A stretch of 64,000 bases of DNA from DATHXC01 sp035459965 (GCA_035459965.1 DATHXC010000004.1:558001-622000), one strand, 5' to 3'. Shown: positions 43,153 through 52,252, counted from the stretch's first letter. Translations and numbers: made by a program. Notes: a model not told the origin generated them from the sequence alone.

Positions 43153-44286
43153 ATGGAATCGCATACCTTTTCTCTTTATCTAAAGTTTTTGACTTACTTG
43201 TCGCTTTTGGCATTCTCTTCTATAGTTTATGCGTCACCTGAATCCCCAATATATAAGTGCTGGGAAAATGGCGGTAAAGGCAAACAGTACTATACAGACA
43301 ACAAAGCGGGTCAGAATTGCGTAACGCTTCGAGTGGAGGCACAGAAAGCCGTTGTACCAAGTACTGAATTGCCAGATGCTGTATTTTCTAGATCCAGTTT
43401 TTGGTACAAGCCACTCCCACTCGACGTGAAATTAGATCCCAACACAATTGCATTGACAAATGAGTTTATTCGTCAAAAAACTAAATATTACGATAATGTG
43501 GCTATTAATTTAAAAAGTTACGCGAGCCCAGTTTATTTTCCTGACTCTAAGGTCAAAGCCGTGAAAGTCGGGTTCAACAACTGCCAGAAGAAAACTTGGA
43601 TAGATCCTACATTCATAAATATGATCAGTAGTGTACCCATCCCTTCTTATGCCATTCCGTCCGGAGGCTCAGATGGGGAGATGACGATATATGATCGTAG
43701 GACTGATACGATTTGGGAGTTGTGGAAGGCAAGCAGAGACAGTCAAGGCAGTTGGAGTGCCTGTTGGGGTGGTAAAATGGAAAATGCATCTTCCAATTTA
43801 GGTGTGCATCAGAAAGGATATGGAACAACAGCAACTGGACTGCCATTTCTTGGTGGGCAAATAACCGCCGAGGAGTTGTCAAAGAGCGAAATCAAACACG
43901 TGATTGGAATATCTATGGTTGAGGTTGCTCATAACAACATAGTGTCATGGCCAGCAAATCGCTCTGATGGCTTCAATCTTAACAATATGCCTAACCGCAT
44001 TGCAGAAGGTCAAAGATTTAGGCTGGATCCATCAGTAAATGTAGATAAGTTGCCCATGACCAAGGCGGGAAAGGTAATTGCTAAAGCTGCTCAGAAATAT
44101 GGATTTGTAGTTTGGGATAAGGCTGGTTCCGTTTCGATTCGTGCACAAAATTCTTCCACTTATACTACGCTTGGTAAACCAGATCCTTATCCTGTATTAT
44201 TTGAGAGCAAGCCATATTATGCTGTATTAAATGGCTTTCCTTGGGATAAGCTTCAGTTTTTACCATTACATTATGGTAAACCCTAA
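43153..44286 (+). CDS. Secreted protein of unknown function under c-di-GMP riboswitch control
   Basis: 377-aa protein with a Sec signal peptide (helix about 8-25, cleavage near VYA-SP). A short Cys-containing N-terminal module (YKCWENGGKGKQYYTDNKAGQNC) recalls DUF4124-type modules. The main domain (about 85-365) contains SDGEMTIYDRRTDTIWELWKA, WSACWGGKMENASSNLGV, TATGLPFLGGQ, and a C-terminal KYGFVVWDKAGSVSIRAQN. From memory this pattern recurs in secreted actinobacterial and proteobacterial proteins of unknown function; I cannot name an enzyme activity. Trp/Tyr/Asn-rich, suggestive of carbohydrate or surface binding. Good ribosome site (AAGGA, 6 nt). Monocistronic, closed by a strong terminator. 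The riboswitch suggests a role in biofilm or surface attachment. Confidence 0.8.
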   Translation: MESHTFSLYLKFLTYLSLLAFSSIVYASPESPIYKCWENGGKGKQYYTDNKAGQNCVTLRVEAQKAVVPSTELPDAVFSRSSFWYKPLPLDVKLDPNTIALTNEFIRQKTKYYDNVAINLKSYASPVYFPDSKVKAVKVGFNNCQKKTWIDPTFINMISSVPIPSYAIPSGGSDGEMTIYDRRTDTIWELWKASRDSQGSWSACWGGKMENASSNLGVHQKGYGTTATGLPFLGGQITAEELSKSEIKHVIGISMVEVAHNNIVSWPANRSDGFNLNNMPNRIAEGQRFRLDPSVNVDKLPMTKAGKVIAKAAQKYGFVVWDKAGSVSIRAQNSSTYTTLGKPDPYPVLFESKPYYAVLNGFPWDKLQFLPLHYGKP

Positions 44287-44298
44287 TATCATTCATAT

Positions 44299-44328
44299 AA
44301 AAAAACGCCCATTAATGGGCGTTTTTTT
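44299..44328 (+). terminator. Intrinsic terminator of the secreted-protein gene
   Basis: GC-rich stem AAAAACGCCCAT / ATGGGCGTTTTT with a minimal loop and a run of seven T, 13 bp after the stop. Symmetric, so it may also terminate leftward transcripts. Confidence 0.9.
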
Positions 44329-44426
44329 ATTCGATTAAATCTAAATCAATTTATTTTTAGCTAGTCATTAGTTACATAGATTTATCTAAATTTAGCAAAG
44401 TCTTTATTCAATCTAGTTTGCTTGAG

Positions 44427-44852
44427 TTAATCCTTGCGGTCGCAAGGCTGCTTGGCACAGATGCCATAAATAGTTAATGCATGTTCCTGCATGATGAAGC
44501 CGCGCTCGGTTGCTGCGCTTTTTTGCCGCTTTTCAATTTCTTCATCATAAAATTCAGCGACTCGGCCACATTTCACACATACGATATGGTCGTGGTGTCC
44601 GCCTTGATTCAATTCGAACACTGCCTTACCGCTTTCAAAATGATGTCTGATCAGCAGGCCAGCCTGCTCAAACTGTGTGAGTACGCGGTATACCGTGGCC
44701 AGGCCAACGTCTTCACCGGTATTGAGTAATATCTTGTAAACGTCTTCTGCAGACAAATGGCGTTGCTCGCTGTTTTCAAATAGGCTCAGTACCTTGAGTC
44801 TGGGTAAAGTAGCCTTTAGGCCGGCATTCTTTAATTCGTCGGGTTCACGCAT
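44427..44852 (-). CDS. fur: Ferric uptake regulator Fur
   Basis: 141-aa Fe2+-dependent repressor. It has a winged-helix DNA-binding half (LKATLPRLKVLSLF ... VGLATVYRVLTQFEQAGLL) and a dimer/metal half with the HHDHIVCVKCGRVAEF motif and a C-terminal cysteine pair (ICAKQPC). The divergent arrangement with bamE is conserved in proteobacteria and supports Fur over Zur or PerR. Confidence 0.96.
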   Translation of the reverse strand: MREPDELKNAGLKATLPRLKVLSLFENSEQRHLSAEDVYKILLNTGEDVGLATVYRVLTQFEQAGLLIRHHFESGKAVFELNQGGHHDHIVCVKCGRVAEFYDEEIEKRQKSAATERGFIMQEHALTIYGICAKQPCDRKD

Positions 44853-44930
44853 GATAGATGGGTCGCTATATTAAAGGTTGATACGTCGGAGTTGCTATGT
44901 TGAGGCCGCTGTATCGACATCTGTATTGAG

Positions 44931-44975
44931 ATATTAGTGTCATGGTATATTAGCGTCATTTCTTATTAAAGTCAT
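44931..44975. repeat. Three tandem 16-bp repeats in the fur-bamE spacer
   Basis: ATATTAGTGTCAT (44931), ATATTAGCGTCAT (44947) and a looser TTATTAAAGTCAT (44963) occur at an exact 16-bp period, running into the bamE start. The regular spacing suggests iterated protein binding or slippage; the third copy matches at 10 of 13 positions. Confidence 0.55.
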
Positions 44976-46782
44976 GATAATGCGATACGCCATCATTTTA
45001 CTCGCACTTTTATCTGCTTCATGCAGCTCGACTATCCCGTCGCTCAAGCCTTATCGCATGGACATCCAGCAAGGCAATGTCGTTAACTCCAAGATGATGT
45101 CGCAATTGCGCCCGGGGATGACAAAGTCGCAGGTCAGGTTCATTTTGGGTACGCCGCTGATCCAGGATAGTTTCCATAGCAACCGCTGGGATTACTTTTA
45201 CCAGATGCGCAAGGGCGGTGCGATTATTGAGCAGCGTCGCGTGATTCTTGATTTCGAAAATGATCTGCTTAAAGGGGTGCGTGGCGATGTGATTCCTGCT
45301 AGTACCTCTGAGGATAAATCAGAAACTCCTGCCACCGGGTCAGATGCGCTGTCAAAATCTGAAGCTAAACCAGAAGAGAAAAAAGGCCTGACTGATAAGC
45401 TCAAATTCTGGGACAAGGATGCTAAGCCTGCTGAAAAGGCACAACCCAAAGCGAATAATGAAGCCAAGTTGTCAGTGCCAGCAGCCTTAGTGGAAGGTGC
45501 CGCTGCAACTGAAGCGGCAGTGCCTGTTGCTGAAGTTGCAGCTGCTACTGTTGCTGCTGAAGCAACCCCTCAATCTGCAGCCATTGATTCCCCTGCAGTG
45601 TTGCCTGAACCTGCTGTGGTCGCAGAAAGTGCTAGTCCATCAGCAGTTTTGCCGGCGGTAAGCGACTTAAAAAATCCAGAGGTGGTGACGGCAAGAGTCA
45701 ATGCCTGGGCGGATGCCTGGCGTAACAAGGATGTTGCTGCCTATTTGCAATTCTATTCAGATAAATTTGTGCCGGATTCGCTACCAAGCAAAAAAGCCTG
45801 GGTTGCACAGCGCAAGCAGCGCCTTGCCAAGCCAGGAAAAATTGATCTGGTACTTGATGAAGTTAAAGTCAGTGTGGATGGTGAAACGGCGACTGCTGAA
45901 TTTACCCAGAAATATAGTGCGCAGGGGTTTAGCGATAATGTTAATAAGGTACTGAAGCTCAATCTGGAGCACACAAAGAGTAATGGCGAGAATAACTGGT
46001 TCATCGTCAAGGAAAGTGCAATTGCTGAAGCGACATTGCCGCCGGTTTCGGCGGCCGCCGCTGCTGTCATTCAACAAAAAATGGCCAGCCAGAAAATGCC
46101 TGCTGACTCGGTTAGCCCAAGCGAAGATGCAAAGGTGCCAGATGATGAAGCTGTCGCAGCGCAGGTGACTGCCTGGGCAGCTGCCTGGCGTAAAAAAGAG
46201 GTGGATAAGTACTTAAGTTTTTATGCGGACAAATTTTCTCCCGATGGCGTGCCGAGTAAAAAGGCCTGGGTAGCACAACGTAAAAGCCGTCTCTCCAAGC
46301 CTGGTGAGATTTCGCTGGATCTGGACGGCATCAAGACGAGTATTGATGGTAAGCAGGCTAAGGTCACCTTTGTGCAGCGCTACAGCTCAAACGGCTATAG
46401 CGATAATGTCAGCAAAGCTCTGCTGTTACAGCGTATTGGTAGCAACTGGTTAATCGTCAAGGAGTCGGTAGTCAGTAATTTGATCAAGATCGACGCGACT
46501 GATGAGGGAGTTGAAGCCAAGGCGCCTAAACTGACGCCCGAACAAAAATCGGATGCCATGCCGGAATATCCCGTAGAAGTGCCTCCAGCGCCGCAGGTAG
46601 CGGAACCAGCATTAACGCCAGAACCAGCTCCAGTGGCAGCGACGCCTCAAGTCAGTAAGCCACAGGCCGTCGAGCAAAAAAGTGCTTCTGCTAAAGAAGC
46701 TGGGCCAGAGGCAAAAGTGGACGCAGGTACGGAAAGCAAGCCAAGCTTGTTTGAGCGCATGCTTGAAAAGATCGGATTTTGA
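44974..46782 (+). CDS. bamE: BamE/SmpA lipoprotein fused to two NTF2-like domains
   Basis: 602-aa lipoprotein; ordinary BamE is roughly 110-180 aa. Residues 1-110 are a normal BamE: signal peptide with a lipobox-like site at Cys17, then MSQLRPGMTKSQVRFILGTPLIQDSFHSNRWDYFYQ, the SmpA/OmlA fold that stabilises the BAM outer-membrane assembly complex. An Ala/Pro/Glu-rich linker (about 110-235) follows. Two homologous modules of about 110 residues come next (236-350 and 392-505), each with AWADAWRNKDVAAYLQFYSDKF-type start, the SKKAWVAQRKxRLxKPG core and a W-x-I-V-K-E-S end, typical of NTF2-like domains found beside L,D-transpeptidases. The C-terminal tail is Ala/Pro-rich. An alternative ATG lies two codons on. 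Divergent from fur. Confidence 0.85.
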   Translation: MIMRYAIILLALLSASCSSTIPSLKPYRMDIQQGNVVNSKMMSQLRPGMTKSQVRFILGTPLIQDSFHSNRWDYFYQMRKGGAIIEQRRVILDFENDLLKGVRGDVIPASTSEDKSETPATGSDALSKSEAKPEEKKGLTDKLKFWDKDAKPAEKAQPKANNEAKLSVPAALVEGAAATEAAVPVAEVAAATVAAEATPQSAAIDSPAVLPEPAVVAESASPSAVLPAVSDLKNPEVVTARVNAWADAWRNKDVAAYLQFYSDKFVPDSLPSKKAWVAQRKQRLAKPGKIDLVLDEVKVSVDGETATAEFTQKYSAQGFSDNVNKVLKLNLEHTKSNGENNWFIVKESAIAEATLPPVSAAAAAVIQQKMASQKMPADSVSPSEDAKVPDDEAVAAQVTAWAAAWRKKEVDKYLSFYADKFSPDGVPSKKAWVAQRKSRLSKPGEISLDLDGIKTSIDGKQAKVTFVQRYSSNGYSDNVSKALLLQRIGSNWLIVKESVVSNLIKIDATDEGVEAKAPKLTPEQKSDAMPEYPVEVPPAPQVAEPALTPEPAPVAATPQVSKPQAVEQKSASAKEAGPEAKVDAGTESKPSLFERMLEKIGF

Positions 46783-46888
46783 TCTTTCAGTGAAGGCTAA
46801 CTTTTGTCGTTTAAAGTTATGCCGAAGCTAAAAATTAGTTTTTATTTTTTATCGTAGATTTAAGTGATATTAAGAAAAGATTATTGAA

Positions 46889-47689
46889 ATGTTGAAAGTA
46901 GTTATTGCTGGTTGTTCGGGTCGTATGGGCCATGCCTTGCTGGAAGGTGTTTTTGCAGACCCGGAATTATCGCTGCATGCTGCTTTGGATCGGGCTGATA
47001 GTGCGCAGATCGGTCGGGATGCCGGTGAGCAGTTTGGGCGGGTGGTCGGTGTAAAAATCAGCCATGATATCTCTGCAGCCCTTTCAGGAGCTGATGTACT
47101 GGTGGATTTTACTCGGCCTGAACCCAGCCTTCAATATATGGCTGCCTGTGAGCAGGCCAATGTCAAATTGGTCATTGGCACCACGGGCTTCAATGCGGAG
47201 CAAAAGCAGCAGATTGACGCTGCATCAAGCAAGATTGCCATTGTTTTTGCGCCAAACATGAGTGTCGGCGTGACTTTGCTGATTAATCTGGTGCAGGCTG
47301 CTGCCAAGGTGCTGGCAGAGGGTTATGACATTGAAGTGATCGAAGCGCATCATCGGCATAAAGTGGACGCGCCATCCGGTACTGCGTTACGTCTGGGTGA
47401 GGCGGCTGCTGCAGCTTTGGGGCGCAACCTGGATGAATGTGCGGTCTATGGTCGTGAAGGCGTGACCGGTGAACGTGGCCCCAGCACAATCGGTTTTGCA
47501 ACCGTGCGCGGTGGTGATGTGGTGGGTGACCATACTGTGCTGTTTGCCGGTATCGGCGAGCGAGTTGAACTTACACACAAAGCCAGTAGTCGCGCCACTT
47601 TTGCACTAGGTGCATTGCGTGCAGCCAAGTTTCTCGAGAGTAAATCGAAGGGTCTTTACGATATGCAGGATGTCCTTGGTCTGAAGTAA
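46889..47689 (+). CDS. dapB: 4-hydroxy-tetrahydrodipicolinate reductase
   Basis: 266-aa enzyme of the lysine/diaminopimelate pathway reducing the DapA product with NAD(P)H. The nucleotide-binding VVIAGCSGRMGHALLEGV is at the N-terminus; later VIGTTGFN, FAPNMSVGVTLLINLVQ and the catalytic EAHHRHKVDAPSGTALRLGEA. Full length. It sits between bamE and carA in a conserved order. Confidence 0.97.
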   Translation: MLKVVIAGCSGRMGHALLEGVFADPELSLHAALDRADSAQIGRDAGEQFGRVVGVKISHDISAALSGADVLVDFTRPEPSLQYMAACEQANVKLVIGTTGFNAEQKQQIDAASSKIAIVFAPNMSVGVTLLINLVQAAAKVLAEGYDIEVIEAHHRHKVDAPSGTALRLGEAAAAALGRNLDECAVYGREGVTGERGPSTIGFATVRGGDVVGDHTVLFAGIGERVELTHKASSRATFALGALRAAKFLESKSKGLYDMQDVLGLK

Positions 47690-47737
47690 GCTAACTCAAT
47701 TTCTAACTGTTATATTAGCTTTGTCGCAAAGTTGGGT

Positions 47738-47766
47738 TTGATGAAGTGGCGGCTTTAAGCTATAAT
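47738..47766 (+). promoter_or_regulatory. Sigma-70 promoter of carA
   Basis: TTGATG, exactly 17 nt, then TATAAT, about 107 bp before the carA start. The -10 is consensus and the -35 matches four of six. Confidence 0.75.
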
Positions 47767-47778
47767 TGATGGAATTTT

Positions 47779-47808
47779 AAGCGGGATGAGCTCACACTCT
47801 TCCCGCTT
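47779..47808 (+). promoter_or_regulatory. Hairpin in the carA leader (possible attenuator)
   Basis: 8-bp stem AAGCGGGA / TCCCGCTT with a 14-nt loop, starting a few nucleotides after the predicted carA transcription start. Only a short T-run follows. Position inside the leader rather than after dapB suggests leader control, but a weak dapB terminator is possible. Confidence 0.5.
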
Positions 47809-47873
47809 TGCATATCCGCTTATATCTGATGCACTCGATCAAAGCATAACACTTAAAAACAAGGGGTTAGAAC

Positions 47874-49019
47874 GTGCCGCAACACACACCAGCCATGTTG
47901 GTTCTTGCTGATGGAACAGTGTTTCGTGGTATTTCAATTGGTGCTCCCGGCCATACTGTTGGCGAGGTTGTTTTTAATACCTCGATGACAGGTTATCAAG
48001 AAATTCTGACCGATCCATCCTACGCAGAACAGATCGTAACCCTCACTTACCCGCATATTGGCAACACCGGCGTTAATTCAGAAGATGTTGAATCTGGCAG
48101 TGTCTATGCCAAAGGCCTAATCATTCGCGATTTACCCCTGATCCATAGTAACTGGCGTAGCGAGCAATCCCTGTCTGAGTACCTCGTTGCCAATCATGTG
48201 GTTTCAATTTCCGATATCGATACACGCAAGCTCACCCGTATATTACGTGAAAAGGGTGCGCAAACCGGCTGTATCGTGGCTGGTGAGGCTGATGAAAGCC
48301 AGGCGCTTGTAATAGCGCAGCAGGCGATTCAAGGTTTCCCCGGCTTGGCAGGTTTGGACTTGGCAAAAGAAGTCAGCTGCGAAAAATCATATGTTTTTAC
48401 CGACGGGGAATGGGCCTTAGGTAAGGGTTACAGCCAGCCTGATGCAGCCAAGTATCACGTAGTGGCTTTCGATTATGGCGTTAAGCGAAATATCCTGCGT
48501 ATGCTGACGACGCGCCATTGCAAAGTGACTGTGTTGCCTGCACAAGCAACGGCTGAAGAGGTTCTTGCCTTGAGTCCGGATGGCGTATTCCTGTCGAATG
48601 GTCCGGGTGATCCTGAGCCATGCGATTATGCGATTAGGGCAATTGCCAAGCTTGTAGACGGTGGCATTCCAGTATTCGGTATCTGTCTTGGTCACCAGTT
48701 GCTGGCCTTGGCATCTGGCGCCAAAACGCTGAAGATGAAATTTGGCCACCACGGCGCTAATCATCCGGTACAGGATGTGGATGACAAGCGCGTATTCATC
48801 ACCAGCCAGAACCATGGTTTTGCGGTGGATGCGGCGACGCTTCCTGTGAATTTGCGCACTACCCATGTATCCCTGTTTGACGGCAGCCTGCAAGGGATTG
48901 CGCGCATCGACAAGCCGGCCTTCAGCTTTCAAGGCCATCCAGAAGCGAGCCCCGGGCCAACTGAAATGAGTTACCTGTTTGATCGATTCATCGATTTAAT
49001 GAAACAGCATAAGCAGTAA
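47874..49019 (+). CDS. carA: Carbamoyl-phosphate synthase small (glutaminase) subunit
   Basis: 381-aa subunit supplying ammonia from glutamine to CarB. The N-terminal domain has TSMTGYQEILTDPSYAEQIVTLTYPHIGNTG; the class I amidotransferase domain has FLSNGPGDPEPC, the nucleophile GICLGHQLLALA (Cys) and the catalytic SFQGHPEASPGP (His, Glu). Start is GTG with AAGGGGT upstream. carB follows 6 bp later. Serves pyrimidine and arginine synthesis. Confidence 0.98.
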   Translation: MPQHTPAMLVLADGTVFRGISIGAPGHTVGEVVFNTSMTGYQEILTDPSYAEQIVTLTYPHIGNTGVNSEDVESGSVYAKGLIIRDLPLIHSNWRSEQSLSEYLVANHVVSISDIDTRKLTRILREKGAQTGCIVAGEADESQALVIAQQAIQGFPGLAGLDLAKEVSCEKSYVFTDGEWALGKGYSQPDAAKYHVVAFDYGVKRNILRMLTTRHCKVTVLPAQATAEEVLALSPDGVFLSNGPGDPEPCDYAIRAIAKLVDGGIPVFGICLGHQLLALASGAKTLKMKFGHHGANHPVQDVDDKRVFITSQNHGFAVDAATLPVNLRTTHVSLFDGSLQGIARIDKPAFSFQGHPEASPGPTEMSYLFDRFIDLMKQHKQ

Positions 49020-49025
49020 AAAATT

Positions 49026-52000
49026 ATGGCAAAACGTACAGACATCAAATCCATCCTTATCATTGGCGCTGGTCCGATCGTGATTGGCCAGGCCTGTGAG
49101 TTCGATTACTCCGGGGCGCAAGCTTGCAAGGCGCTGCGTGAAGAAGGTTATCGCGTCATCCTGGTGAACTCCAATCCAGCTACCATCATGACTGATCCCG
49201 AGATGGCGGATGCGACTTACATTGAGCCGGTGACCTGGCAGGTAGTTGAGAAGATCATTGCTAAAGAGCGCCCCGATGCGCTGCTGCCAACGATGGGTGG
49301 CCAGACCGCGCTTAACTGCGCACTGGATCTTGATAAGCATGGCGTGCTCAAGAAATACAATGTCGAATTGATAGGCGCCAGTAAAGAGGCTATCGACAAG
49401 GCGGAAGATCGCCAGAAATTCAAGGAGGCCATGACCAAGATTGGTCTGGGTTCCGCGCGTTCCTCCATGGCGCATAGCCTGGAAGAAGCGCTACAGGTAC
49501 AGGCTTCAATAGGTTACCCCGCTATTATTCGCCCCTCGTTCACCATGGGCGGCAGTGGCGGCGGTATTGCCTATAATCGTGAAGAATTCATCACCATTTG
49601 TGAACGTGGCCTGGATGCCTCTCCTACCAAAGAGTTATTGATTGAAGAATCGCTGCTTGGCTGGAAAGAGTTCGAGATGGAGGTGGTGCGCGATACCAAG
49701 GATAACTGCATCATCATCTGCTCTATTGAGAATCTTGACCCAATGGGCGTGCATACCGGGGATTCAATCACGGTTGCCCCAGCACAAACGCTGACTGATA
49801 AAGAATATCAAATCATGCGTAACGCTTCTTTGGCGGTGTTGCGCGAAATTGGCGTGGATACTGGTGGCTCCAATGTGCAGTTCGCCATTAATCCTGATGA
49901 TGGCCGCATGATCGTGATCGAGATGAATCCGCGTGTGTCGCGTTCATCTGCACTGGCATCTAAGGCTACTGGCTTCCCTATTGCGAAGGTGGCGGCAAAG
50001 CTGGCGGTAGGCTTCACACTGGATGAGCTCAGGAATGAAATCACAGGCGGTGCAACACCTGCCTCATTTGAGCCTTCTATTGACTACGTGGTCACCAAGA
50101 TTCCACGTTTTGCCTTTGAAAAATTCCCACAGGCTGATTCACGCCTGACTACGCAAATGAAGTCGGTCGGCGAAGTCATGGCTATCGGTCGTACTTTCCA
50201 GGAATCATTCCAGAAAGCCTTACGTGGCCTGGAAGTCGGCGTGGATGGACTGGATGAGATCACCACGGATATTGACCTGATCCAGAAGGAGCTGGGAGAG
50301 CCTGGCCCTGAGCGCATCTGGTATGTGGGTGATGCATTCCGTTTAGGCATGAGTGTTGAGCAGGTATATAAACACTCCAAAATAGATCCATGGTTCCTGG
50401 TGCAGATTGAAGACATTATCAAGCGTGAGCAGTTGCTTGACGGCAAACATCTTGCTGACCTGGATAAAGATACTTTATATCAGCTTAAACGCCGCGGCTT
50501 TGCCGATCGTCGTTTGGCCAAGTTGCTCGGCACAGACCAGCATGCAGTTCGCGCTTATCGCCAGGCCCTGAATGTGCGTCCGGTCTATAAACGCGTAGAC
50601 ACTTGTGCGGCTGAGTTCGCGACCAATACTGCCTATATGTACTCCACTTATGAAGAAGAGTGCGAGGCCAAGCCGACGAATCGCAAGAAGATCATGGTGC
50701 TGGGTGGCGGGCCTAACCGCATCGGGCAAGGTATCGAGTTCGACTACTGTTGCGTTCACGCCGCGTTTGCCATGCGTGAAGATGGTTATGAAACCATCAT
50801 GGTCAACTGTAATCCGGAAACTGTATCTACAGATTACGACACTTCGGACCGCTTGTATTTTGAGCCAGTGACGCTGGAAGATGTGCTTGAAATCGTTGCC
50901 CTGGAAAAACCAGTGGGTGTGATTGTGCAGTATGGTGGCCAAACGCCACTGAAGCTGGCGCGTGGCCTGGAAAAAGCGGGTGTTCCCATTATCGGCACTA
51001 CGCCGAATGCGATTGACCGTGCAGAAGACCGCGAGCGCTTCCAGCAAATGCTGCAGGAGATCGGCCTCAAGCAACCACCAAATAGAACAGCCAGAACCCC
51101 AGAAGAAGCTTTACGCTTGGCGTTGGAAATTGGCTATCCGCTGGTAGTGCGTCCTTCCTATGTGCTGGGTGGCCGTGCCATGGAGATTGTGCATGAGCAG
51201 GCCCAGCTCGAACGCTATATGCGTGAGGCGGTAAAGGTCTCAAATGAGTCGCCAGTGCTGTTGGATAGATTCCTTAATGATGCCCTGGAAGTGGATGTTG
51301 ATGCATTATGTGATGGTGAAGATGTCATCATCGGCGGCATCATGGAACATGTTGAACAGGCAGGTGTGCACTCTGGTGATTCCGCTTGTTCATTGCCGCC
51401 TTATAGTTTATCTGCTGCATTGCAAGATGAGCTGCGCCTGCAAACCGTACAGATGGCCAAAGCCCTTGGCGTTGTTGGTTTGATGAACGTGCAGTTCGCG
51501 ATTCAGGGCGAGACCGTCTTCGTGCTGGAAGTTAACCCGCGTGCTTCACGTACCGTACCGTTTGTTTCCAAGGCATGTGGCCTGCAACTGGCAAAGATTG
51601 CTGCACGTTGCATGATAGGTACTAAGCTCAAAGCGCAAGGCGTCACCAAGGAAATCGTACCTCCTTACTATTCGGTCAAAGAAGCAGTATTCCCGTTCAT
51701 TAAATTTCCGGGCGTAGATACCATCCTGGGGCCGGAAATGAAATCCACAGGCGAGGTGATGGGCGTTGGCCGCACATTTGCCGAGGCTTTTGTCAAATCT
51801 CAGCTGGGTTCAGGCGATAAGTTACCACGCGGTGGTAAGGCATTTATAAGTGTGCGTCGCGAAGATCGCGAGAAGGTAATTGAAATTGCACAGGCACTGG
51901 CAGACCTTGGGTTCAGCCTGGTGGCTACCAAGGGTTCAGCCTCCGCACTGGCGGCTGCTGGTTTGAAAGTGACCCCGGTGAATAAAGTGGCTGAAGGCCG

Positions 52001-52232
52001 TCCGCATATTGTGGATATGATCAAGAATGGCGAGATCAACTTCATCGTCAATGTGACCGAGGATAAGCGCGCCGTGGCTGATTCCTATGAGATTCGTCGC
52101 AGTGCCTTGCAACATAAGGTTACTTATTACACCACGCTTGCAGGCTCCAAGGCCGCATGTATTGGTATGGGACATATGCAGGAGCTGGAAGTTGAATCGT
52201 TGCAAAACTTGCATCTGCAGCTCACTAAGTAA
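49026..52232 (+). CDS. carB: Carbamoyl-phosphate synthase large subunit
   Basis: 1068-aa ammonia-using synthase with two homologous ATP-grasp halves: IKSILIIGAGPIVIGQACEFDYSG opens the first (carboxy-phosphate site) and KIMVLGGGPNRIGQGIEFDYCC the second (carbamate site). The IRPSFTMGGSGGGIAYN and VRPSYVLGGRAMEI segments are the equivalent nucleotide loops. The C-terminal MGS-like allosteric domain (about 930-1068) is present. An antisense open frame of 199 codons within it is a shadow. Confidence 0.99.
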   Translation: MAKRTDIKSILIIGAGPIVIGQACEFDYSGAQACKALREEGYRVILVNSNPATIMTDPEMADATYIEPVTWQVVEKIIAKERPDALLPTMGGQTALNCALDLDKHGVLKKYNVELIGASKEAIDKAEDRQKFKEAMTKIGLGSARSSMAHSLEEALQVQASIGYPAIIRPSFTMGGSGGGIAYNREEFITICERGLDASPTKELLIEESLLGWKEFEMEVVRDTKDNCIIICSIENLDPMGVHTGDSITVAPAQTLTDKEYQIMRNASLAVLREIGVDTGGSNVQFAINPDDGRMIVIEMNPRVSRSSALASKATGFPIAKVAAKLAVGFTLDELRNEITGGATPASFEPSIDYVVTKIPRFAFEKFPQADSRLTTQMKSVGEVMAIGRTFQESFQKALRGLEVGVDGLDEITTDIDLIQKELGEPGPERIWYVGDAFRLGMSVEQVYKHSKIDPWFLVQIEDIIKREQLLDGKHLADLDKDTLYQLKRRGFADRRLAKLLGTDQHAVRAYRQALNVRPVYKRVDTCAAEFATNTAYMYSTYEEECEAKPTNRKKIMVLGGGPNRIGQGIEFDYCCVHAAFAMREDGYETIMVNCNPETVSTDYDTSDRLYFEPVTLEDVLEIVALEKPVGVIVQYGGQTPLKLARGLEKAGVPIIGTTPNAIDRAEDRERFQQMLQEIGLKQPPNRTARTPEEALRLALEIGYPLVVRPSYVLGGRAMEIVHEQAQLERYMREAVKVSNESPVLLDRFLNDALEVDVDALCDGEDVIIGGIMEHVEQAGVHSGDSACSLPPYSLSAALQDELRLQTVQMAKALGVVGLMNVQFAIQGETVFVLEVNPRASRTVPFVSKACGLQLAKIAARCMIGTKLKAQGVTKEIVPPYYSVKEAVFPFIKFPGVDTILGPEMKSTGEVMGVGRTFAEAFVKSQLGSGDKLPRGGKAFISVRREDREKVIEIAQALADLGFSLVATKGSASALAAAGLKVTPVNKVAEGRPHIVDMIKNGEINFIVNVTEDKRAVADSYEIRRSALQHKVTYYTTLAGSKAACIGMGHMQELEVESLQNLHLQLTK

Positions 52233-52252
52233 TAAACTATATCTATCCATCG

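Noticed and set aside
44972..44985. Fur-box-like GATAATGCGATA over the bamE start
   Set aside because: Only a partial match to the 19-bp box and placed within the start codon region; insufficient for a call.
50475..51074. 199-codon open frame antisense to carB
   Set aside because: Shadow of a highly conserved gene; no start signal or known motif.
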